A stretch of DNA of 16,173 nucleotides. Origin: Candidatus Solibacter sp. (lineage in GTDB: Bacteria; Acidobacteriota; Terriglobia; Bryobacterales; Bryobacteraceae). Numbering within the stretch: the stretch's first letter is position 1; each line of letters begins with the position of its first letter. Where the stretch lies: positions 1 to 16,173 of the forward strand of contig JADGNT010000018.1 of NCBI GenBank assembly GCA_017883345.1, in the 5' to 3' direction. The translations under genes were made by a program, and so were the position numbers. Positions 1 to 5,274 of the stretch are shown piece by piece. The notes beneath the pieces are model-generated. The model did no database searches, had not been told where the DNA came from, and saw only the letters and a program-made list of their open reading frames with translations.

Positions 1-1287
1 TTACCCCGCCAGGAACATGGCGATGGCGGCGGCAGTCATGACCGCCGCGGCCAGCCAGCCCAGCCATTTGAGCAGCGGCGGGTTCACCAGGTCGCCCATC
101 ACGCGGCGGTCGGTGGTCAGCAGCACCACCAGCACGATCAGCGGCGGCGCGAGCACTCCGTTGGCCACCGCCGCCCAGAAAAGCATCTTCACCGCGTTCA
201 GACCCACATAGTTCAGCGCCACGCCGAGCACCATGGCGACGGCCAGCACGCCGTAGAATTTCGGCGCGAGCTTGGGCTTGCGGTCGAGCGACCCGCGCCA
301 GGACCTCGCCTCCGCAATCGCATAAGCGCTCGACCCGGCCAGCACCGGCACGCCGAGCATCCCGGTGCCGATCAGGCCGAGCGTGAACAGCCAGTAGGCG
401 CCATTCCCGGCGAGCGGCTTCAAGGCCTCCGCCGCCTGGCTGGCGGTGGCGATTTTCGTCATCCCGTGAGCGTGCAGCGTGGCCGCCGTGGTGAGGATGA
501 TGAAGTACATCACGAAGTTGGAAAAGAACATGCCGACGAGCACGTCGATGCGCGCCCGCCGCAACTCCGCGTCCGTTGCGCCCTGGCGCTTGGCCAGTGT
601 GTTCTTGCCTTCGGCGCGCTCTTCCTCCACCTCCTGCGCGGCCTGCCAGAAGAAGAGGTACGGCGAGATGGTGGTGCCGAGAATTCCCACCAGCACGGAG
701 AGAAACTCGCGGGACCAGCGGATATTCGGTACCAACGTAGCGCGCAGCACCGCCCACCAGTCCGGATGGGCGATGAACGCCGTGATCACGTAAGCGAACA
801 GCACCAGCGTGAGCCATTTGAAAACACGTGCGAGGAAGCGGTAGGAAGTCCAGAACAGGGCCGCGACGATCAGTACCGCGAACACCGGCGTCAGCAACGG
901 GGAAGGTATGCCGGTGACCATCTCGGTGGCTTCCGCCATGCCGCCCAGGTCGGCGGCGATGTTGATCACGTTGGCCACAATCAGCAGCAGGCAAGCGCCC
1001 CACAGCACCCAGCGCGAGTAGCGCCGGCGCACCACGGCGGCCAGGCCGCGACCGGTGGCCATCCCCAGCCGCGAGCACATCAACTGCACCGCCGCCATCA
1101 GGGGGAAACAGACTGGCGCCGTCCACAGAAGACCGTAGCCGAAACCCGCGCCGCCAACCGAGTAAGTGGCGATCCCCGAGGGATCGTCGTCGGCCGCTCC
1201 GGTGATCAGGCCGGGGCCGAGTTCCGCGAAAAACTTCTGGATCGCTTTATTGTGCCGCTGCATCCACGGGTTCCACCACCTCGGCAT
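1..1287 (-). CDS. Nramp-family divalent metal (possibly Mg2+) transporter
   Basis: This is a 428-residue, strongly hydrophobic inner-membrane protein with about 11 predicted membrane spans. It shows the Nramp (SLC11) signature GPGLITGAADDDPSG at residues 24-38. In canonical Nramp proteins TM1 carries DPGN and TM6 carries MPH. Here TM1 reads D35-P36-S37-G38 and TM6 reads S208-P209-Y210, so the Asn and the soft Met ligand for Mn2+/Fe2+ are absent. Family knowledge: loss of these residues is typical of Nramp-related branches, including Nramp-related magnesium transporters, so Mn2+ should not be assumed. A short charged, loop-like stretch (about residues 218-245) follows TM6. The start overlaps the end of the DUF190 gene by 41 bases; Met9 (start at 1263) is an alternative that cuts the overlap to 17. 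It is the last gene of the metal cluster visible here. The family call is firm and the substrate is uncertain. Confidence 0.9.
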   Translation of the reverse strand: MPRWWNPWMQRHNKAIQKFFAELGPGLITGAADDDPSGIATYSVGGAGFGYGLLWTAPVCFPLMAAVQLMCSRLGMATGRGLAAVVRRRYSRWVLWGACLLLIVANVINIAADLGGMAEATEMVTGIPSPLLTPVFAVLIVAALFWTSYRFLARVFKWLTLVLFAYVITAFIAHPDWWAVLRATLVPNIRWSREFLSVLVGILGTTISPYLFFWQAAQEVEEERAEGKNTLAKRQGATDAELRRARIDVLVGMFFSNFVMYFIILTTAATLHAHGMTKIATASQAAEALKPLAGNGAYWLFTLGLIGTGMLGVPVLAGSSAYAIAEARSWRGSLDRKPKLAPKFYGVLAVAMVLGVALNYVGLNAVKMLFWAAVANGVLAPPLIVLVVLLTTDRRVMGDLVNPPLLKWLGWLAAAVMTAAAIAMFLAG

Positions 1288-1582
1288 CCAGCAGGACGAC
1301 CAGGCCTTCCTTGATCATCCCTCGGATTTCGGGGAGAACTTCGCGGATCTTGTGCTCGTTGTCCACTACCGTAATCACCACCGGTTTATCGTCGGATACG
1401 CCGAACAGCCGTTTGTGATGAACCTTGCCGTGGCTTCCGAAGCCCATCATGCCCACCTGCGCCGTGGCGCCCGCGAGGCCCAACTGGCGCACGCGCCGAA
1501 TGATGGCTTCGTACAACGAACCCGTGCCCCACAGGTCCGTCTCATCGCAATAGATGACCAGCATTTTCACTGGCGGCTTCAT
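1247..1582 (-). CDS. DUF190 family PII-like protein
   Basis: This is a small soluble protein of 111 residues, normal length for DUF190 (PF02641). Recognisable family features are the N-terminal beta strand (MLVIYCDETD, residues 7-16), the GSLYEAIIRRVRQLGLAGAT helix-strand (21-40), the loop GFGSHGKVHHKRLF (47-60) and the C-terminal strand containing LVVLLDAEVV (94-103). Family knowledge: DUF190 proteins adopt a PII/CutA-like ferredoxin fold and probably act as trimeric small-molecule or ion sensors beside transporters. Its ATG overlaps the stop of the RND fragment as ATGA (1579-1582), and its 3' end runs into the Nramp gene, so the three are probably translated in a coupled way. Inference: it sensed the state of the adjacent metal transporters. 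It looks intact even though the pump upstream is broken, so it may now serve only the Nramp protein. Confidence 0.85.
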   Translation of the reverse strand: MKPPVKMLVIYCDETDLWGTGSLYEAIIRRVRQLGLAGATAQVGMMGFGSHGKVHHKRLFGVSDDKPVVITVVDNEHKIREVLPEIRGMIKEGLVVLLDAEVVEPVDAAAQ

Positions 1583-2637
1583 CGGTCCTCTTTCTTCGCC
1601 GTCAAATAGTATAGGCTCGGCAACACCAACAACGTCAAGAACAGCGTGGAAAGCAGTCCACCCACCACCACGGTGGCTAGCGGCCGCTGGATATCGCTGC
1701 CGATACCGGTTGCGCGCGCGGCCGGCGCCATCCCCAGCATGGCTACCAGAATCAACATCAGGCTGGGCCGTAACTGCGCCCGCGCGCCATGAATCACCGC
1801 ATCTTCCAGCGACGTCCCGGGTTCGGCGCGCCGCCGGTTGATCTCTGAAATGTACAACACCCCGCTCATTACCGCCACTCCGAAGAGTGAGATAAAACCC
1901 ACGGCGGCCGAAACGCTCAGGTTGATGCCGCGCAGATACAGGAAAACGATGCCGCCTACCAGCGAGAAGGGCACGTTCACCAGCACCAGCCCCGCGTGCA
2001 GCGCATCGCCGAAGGCGAAAAACAGCAGGGCGAAGATGAAGCCGATGGTGATCGGCAGGATGATCGCCAGCCGCTTGCGCGCCCGCTCCAGGTTCTCGAA
2101 CTGCCCGCCCCAATCCACCGAGTAACCCCCGGGGAGTTCCACGGCGCGCTCGAATTTGGCCTGCGCCTCGTTGACGAAGCTTCCCTGATCGCGCCCGCGG
2201 ATGTTGGTGCGCACCGAAATCTGGCGGATCTTCCCGCGCCGCGCGATGATGCTGGCGCCGTTGACCACCTCGATGCGCGCCAGTTGGGAGAGCGGCACAC
2301 GGCCGCCATCGTGCGTGGGCACCAGGATATTGCCGATGGCCCCGGCGTCGGCGCGCGCCTGCTCCCGGAAGCGCACCGTCACGTCGAACCGCTTCTCGCC
2401 CTCGAACACCGTGCCGATCGGCTTGCCGCCGATCGCCATTTCGATCACGTCCTCCACGTCGCGGACGTTGATGCCGTAGCGCGCCACGCTGCGGCGGTCG
2501 ATCAGGATGCGCAACTGCGCCTGCTCCGCTGCCTGCTCCAGGAAGGTATCCGCCGCGCCCGGTATCTGGCGCAAGACGACCAGGGTCTGGTCGGCCAGCG
2601 CGCGCAGGCGCTTGAGGTCGGGACCGCTGACGATCAC
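1579..2637 (-). CDS. C-terminal fragment of heavy-metal RND efflux permease (CusA/CzcA type), truncated
   Basis: An open frame of 352 residues from a GTG matches only the last third of an HME-RND permease, which is normally about 1,030-1,050 residues. It contains part of the second large periplasmic loop (GPDLKRLRALADQ near the N-terminus), then TM8 to TM12. Hallmarks include FALLFFAFGDA, GFISLFGVAVMSGVL, LRPSLMLILVAMLGM and GIGSDIQRPLATVVVGG. The first seven membrane helices, the first periplasmic loop and the TM4 proton-relay residues are missing. Upstream in another frame lies a membrane-fusion-protein fragment. The GTG is simply the first possible start inside the remnant; homology-like residues extend a few codons further upstream without a start. 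It could not pump on its own and is probably a pseudogene. Its stop overlaps the DUF190 start by four bases. Confidence 0.85.
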   Translation of the reverse strand: MIVSGPDLKRLRALADQTLVVLRQIPGAADTFLEQAAEQAQLRILIDRRSVARYGINVRDVEDVIEMAIGGKPIGTVFEGEKRFDVTVRFREQARADAGAIGNILVPTHDGGRVPLSQLARIEVVNGASIIARRGKIRQISVRTNIRGRDQGSFVNEAQAKFERAVELPGGYSVDWGGQFENLERARKRLAIILPITIGFIFALLFFAFGDALHAGLVLVNVPFSLVGGIVFLYLRGINLSVSAAVGFISLFGVAVMSGVLYISEINRRRAEPGTSLEDAVIHGARAQLRPSLMLILVAMLGMAPAARATGIGSDIQRPLATVVVGGLLSTLFLTLLVLPSLYYLTAKKEDR

Positions 2638-2647
2638 CGCCAGGCCG

Positions 2648-2779
2648 GCCGTCGCCTTGCAACACCGCGCCCACCGGCACCACCGGCACGGTCTTCATGG
2701 AATCCGTGTGGCGGATCGTGCCATACATCTCCGGGCGCAATTTGCCCCTGGCGTTATCCATTTCGGGGGTGAATAACTG
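2648..2779 (-). pseudogene. Membrane-fusion protein (HlyD/CusB type) fragment
   Basis: About 44 codons remain of the C-terminal part of a periplasmic adaptor for an RND pump. The diagnostic text is GKLRPEMYGTI followed by VPVVPVGAVLQGDG, matching the adaptor barrel and membrane-proximal strands (family form: G.L.PGM...VP..AV...G). The frame is closed upstream by a TGA at 2780-2782, where composition turns abruptly AT-rich. Downstream it runs out of frame into the RND permease remnant at about 2640-2650. In intact operons the adaptor gene precedes the permease gene on the same strand, exactly as here, so one deletion could have removed the adaptor tail and the first two thirds of the permease. 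The N-terminal two thirds of the adaptor are also gone. Confidence 0.7.
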
Positions 2780-2782
2780 TCA

Positions 2783-2923
2783 ATTATTGAAAATAGGGGC
2801 GAAGATTTTGAATGTTTGTGTCCAGGGGTGTCCCATTTCCATTCGAAGTAGCATTGTCTCCAGTGGCGCGTCCGCGCAGTCCGCGCACAACGGGGCTGCG
2901 GGCGGAGTTACTCTGTTAGTATC
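2783..2923. other. AT-rich intergenic scar with no gene
   Basis: This 141-base stretch separates the broken pump operon from a divergent gene. Bases 2762-2830 are conspicuously AT-rich compared with everything around them. A nine-base tandem duplication of GTCCGCGCA lies at 2870-2887. A weak -10-like TACTCT (2909-2914) sits nine bases ahead of the next ATG, and no Shine-Dalgarno sequence is visible. No RNA or protein gene was recognised. Confidence 0.5.
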
Positions 2924-3631
2924 ATGTTGCGATTCATTCTCGCGACCGCCTGCCTTGCGCTCTGTTCGGCCGCGCTCCACGCCCAGACCGCGATGCACGT
3001 TTGGGAAGTGCGCGAGATTGAGCTCCGCGCTGCCCATCCCTATGCCAACCCCTACACCGATGTGGATGGCCGGCTCGACCTCCAGGGATCCGGATTCTCC
3101 CAGCGGGTTTATGGCTTCTGGGACGGCGGCGATACATTCCGCGTTCGCGTCGTCGCCACGGCCTCGGGAGACTGGAAATGGACCAACGGAAGCAACCAGC
3201 CCTCCGACACGGGGTTGAACGGCAAATCCGGCGCCTTCACCGCGCGCCAGTGGACCGATGCGGTGAAGGCGCTCAACCCCAACCGGCGCGGTTTCCTGCG
3301 GTCCACCGCGAATGGTCATGCGCTGCAAGATGCCGATGGAACGCCGTTCTTCCTCACCGGGGATACCGGGCTCGCGGGCGCCACCTGGCGCCTGCCTCCG
3401 ATCGGCCGGCAAGCGGGCGCGAACTACCAGCCCGGCTCCGGCGGATGGATTCCAAACGGCGCCTACCGCTTCACCTGGTACAATCCCCGAACCGGCGAGT
3501 GGCAGGCGAGCTCGACTCTGACCGCCGACGCGCGAGGCGAGTTCGAGCCGCCTCGATTCCCCGGCGGCCAGGATGCCGCCGGCGCCGATTGGGCGGCTAA
3601 GATCGTCCTCGGCGGCCGAGGGGGTAACTAG
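2924..3631 (+). CDS. Secreted apiosidase-like (DUF5060/DUF4038) protein lacking its catalytic barrel
   Basis: This 235-residue protein has a Sec signal peptide (MLRFILATACLALCSAALHA, cleavage about residue 20). Residues 24-110 match a DUF5060-type N-terminal beta sandwich (VWEVREIEL, FRVRVVATASGDWKW). Residues 117-160 are the entry to a DUF4038/apiosidase-like TIM barrel (NRRGFLRS, DGTPFFLTGDT, ATWRLPP). From about residue 174 the sequence jumps to the C-terminal sandwich found after that barrel (YRFTWYNPRTGEW, then DWAAKIVL near the end). Family members with this order are usually well over 450 residues, so roughly 300 or more catalytic residues are missing in frame, with the junction near residues 168-178. 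The reading frame is intact, but the product should have no glycosidase activity. There is no clear ribosome binding site. Confidence 0.7.
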   Translation: MLRFILATACLALCSAALHAQTAMHVWEVREIELRAAHPYANPYTDVDGRLDLQGSGFSQRVYGFWDGGDTFRVRVVATASGDWKWTNGSNQPSDTGLNGKSGAFTARQWTDAVKALNPNRRGFLRSTANGHALQDADGTPFFLTGDTGLAGATWRLPPIGRQAGANYQPGSGGWIPNGAYRFTWYNPRTGEWQASSTLTADARGEFEPPRFPGGQDAAGADWAAKIVLGGRGGN

Positions 3632-3653
3632 CGGATACAGGGTTGCGACTTTT

Positions 3654-5210
3654 ATGGGGACTTTGGCAGACGTGCTCGACAGGTTTCGCGCTCGTGCGAA
3701 CGACCTCTTACGAGATACCTGGAAGTTTACGCTTTCTCTCAATAATGTCATCCCGTATAGCCCGGTGGCCTGGGACTACAAAAGGCTCGACGCGATACCG
3801 TTCTCCAGGCCCATGTTGCGGCTCGAGGACGAATTGAAGTCTCTGTCGAAAAGTATCATGGACGCTCGGGATAATCGGAGCGTGCCCGCGCTGGAGCGCT
3901 TATACGAGAAGGTTGAGCCCGCGTTCCGAGTGGTGTTTGACGAGCGGAAGAATGAATTTCTGCCGGCCGATGCGATTAGCCTGTATCACGAGCAGCAGCA
4001 GGTCCTGATCCTCACCTACACGGGGAGGACCTCGCGGTTCGTCCGGTCGTCTTATCAAGATATCTTCCTACGCCAGTTGGCTAGCCAGACGCTCATGACG
4101 CATCCATTTCTCACCAAGGAGTCGCTGGACCTTGCGGGTGTGGAGCTGAAAGCTTACGCGAGAGACTTCTTGCGGTCGCTCCAGCGGATGTACCGGACGG
4201 ACATCGAAAAGATCTTCCGGAACTATCACGCCTTGCTTGTCGACATGCATGACGTCCTCTCCAAGGAGCCGTTAGGAATACCCACCTATGCGGGAATTCC
4301 GCCTCGCCGGATTGCCCGCACCGGTGCGGGAGTGGCATCGGATTTCGTCGCGGGGATGCGAGAGATGCCAGGTCTCGAAGACTCACGGCGGGAGCAGATC
4401 CTGGCGCTCCGCGACGCCGATGGAAGCGCGGAAACCGAGCTATACCGTAGACTGGCCGGTTCGCGGGACTGGGGCGGTGAGCTCGCTCATGTCGTCGAGT
4501 TCATGCATCAGCGCAACCAGGACCCGCTTACCAAATACAAGGTTTTTGAAGCTGGGCTACAGGGGGAGCTTGAGCCTGTCGAGATTGCGGAAGCGGCCAG
4601 CGATCAAGTCATCGATCAAGAGGAGAACGTGGCTCGGCTTCGGACCCTGCTCACCGCGTTCGTGAAAGGGAGCCATATGCCTTTCACCCTCCTCGAAGGC
4701 GACGGCGGGGTGGGCAAGACTCTCTCGCTCCAGGCGCTCGTCCGTGAGATCGATGGTTTGAAGCTCGTCCTGATGTCTTCGGATTGTCTCGGTCAGATCA
4801 GGCAGTATGCGCAACGCATGGCCGAGGAACCATGGAGGACCGTCCTGTATATCGACGATATGACCTTCGACCCGCGTCATTATGAGAGTTTCAAGACCGG
4901 AACGCAAGGCATGAAGCAATTCTACGACAATGTCACGGTCATCGCGTCGGCGAACCCGGCGTCATTGGCGCATCTGCCGCCGGAGGTCTTGCGGCGGTGG
5001 CCCATCCGAATTAAATATGGACGGCCGAACCTGGCAAATACCGCGATCCTGCGGAAGGTGTTCCAGGCAAATTGCACCCGCGTCCAAATGGCGTATGACC
5101 CACGTCTCGTGACCGCGTTCCGGAAACAGTATAAGGGCGCGATCAAGACGCTGGCGCCCTCCGCGGTCTTTGATTTCTTGCAGGAAGTCAAAGCCACGCG
5201 GGGACTCTAG
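3654..5210 (+). CDS. AAA+ ATPase, DUF815-like, with long helical N-terminal region
   Basis: This is a 518-residue cytoplasmic protein with no signal or membrane segment. Residues 1-330 are mostly charged and helical and I do not recognise them. The C-terminal AAA+ module has Walker A GDGGVGKT with K355, Walker B VLYIDDMTF with D401-D402, and sensor-1 ASANPAS with N434, followed by LRRWPIRIKYGRP, where the second arginine (R447) could be an arginine finger or sensor. The layout resembles DUF815 ATPases and, more loosely, MoxR/clamp-loader-like proteins. ATG at 3654 is chosen because the longer frame from 3573 would start inside the preceding gene and its extra 27 residues are not conserved-looking. 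Codon use is atypical for the window (AGG, ATA, TTA and CGA appear freely), which suggests horizontal transfer. No partner gene is adjacent. Function unknown. Confidence 0.75.
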   Translation: MGTLADVLDRFRARANDLLRDTWKFTLSLNNVIPYSPVAWDYKRLDAIPFSRPMLRLEDELKSLSKSIMDARDNRSVPALERLYEKVEPAFRVVFDERKNEFLPADAISLYHEQQQVLILTYTGRTSRFVRSSYQDIFLRQLASQTLMTHPFLTKESLDLAGVELKAYARDFLRSLQRMYRTDIEKIFRNYHALLVDMHDVLSKEPLGIPTYAGIPPRRIARTGAGVASDFVAGMREMPGLEDSRREQILALRDADGSAETELYRRLAGSRDWGGELAHVVEFMHQRNQDPLTKYKVFEAGLQGELEPVEIAEAASDQVIDQEENVARLRTLLTAFVKGSHMPFTLLEGDGGVGKTLSLQALVREIDGLKLVLMSSDCLGQIRQYAQRMAEEPWRTVLYIDDMTFDPRHYESFKTGTQGMKQFYDNVTVIASANPASLAHLPPEVLRRWPIRIKYGRPNLANTAILRKVFQANCTRVQMAYDPRLVTAFRKQYKGAIKTLAPSAVFDFLQEVKATRGL

Positions 5211-5228
5211 GTACCAGCCCTGAACGCC

Positions 5229-5246
5229 GACGGGCGCTGCCCCGTC
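5229..5246 (+). terminator. GC-rich hairpin after the AAA+ gene
   Basis: GACGGG (5229-5234) and CCCGTC (5241-5246) can pair around a six-base loop, 18 bases after the ATPase stop codon. There is no following T-run, so intrinsic termination would be weak. It may only be a small stem-loop. Confidence 0.3.
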
Positions 5247-5262
5247 CCACGGTGAATCCGCG

Positions 5263-5268
5263 TAAACT
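5263..5268 (+). promoter_or_regulatory. -10-like TAAACT placed for a leaderless start
   Basis: TAAACT lies six bases before the ATG at 5275, the spacing expected if transcription starts on or next to the start codon. No Shine-Dalgarno sequence is present upstream, which fits leaderless translation. No convincing -35 box is visible. Confidence 0.35.
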
Positions 5269-5274
5269 GTGGGC

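Noticed and set aside
466..1314. Plus-strand open frame opposite the Nramp gene
   Set aside because: Rich in Arg, Gln and His as expected for antisense of a membrane-protein gene; the minus strand encodes a clear Nramp protein.
2762..2923. Insertion-sequence end or attachment site in the AT-rich gap
   Set aside because: No terminal inverted repeat pair, target duplication or transposase fragment could be recognised; only an AT shift and a short tandem duplication are visible.
3573..3653. Longer start for the AAA+ ATPase
   Set aside because: The first 59 bases lie inside the preceding gene and the added residues look like out-of-frame sequence; ATG at 3654 gives a normal N-terminus.
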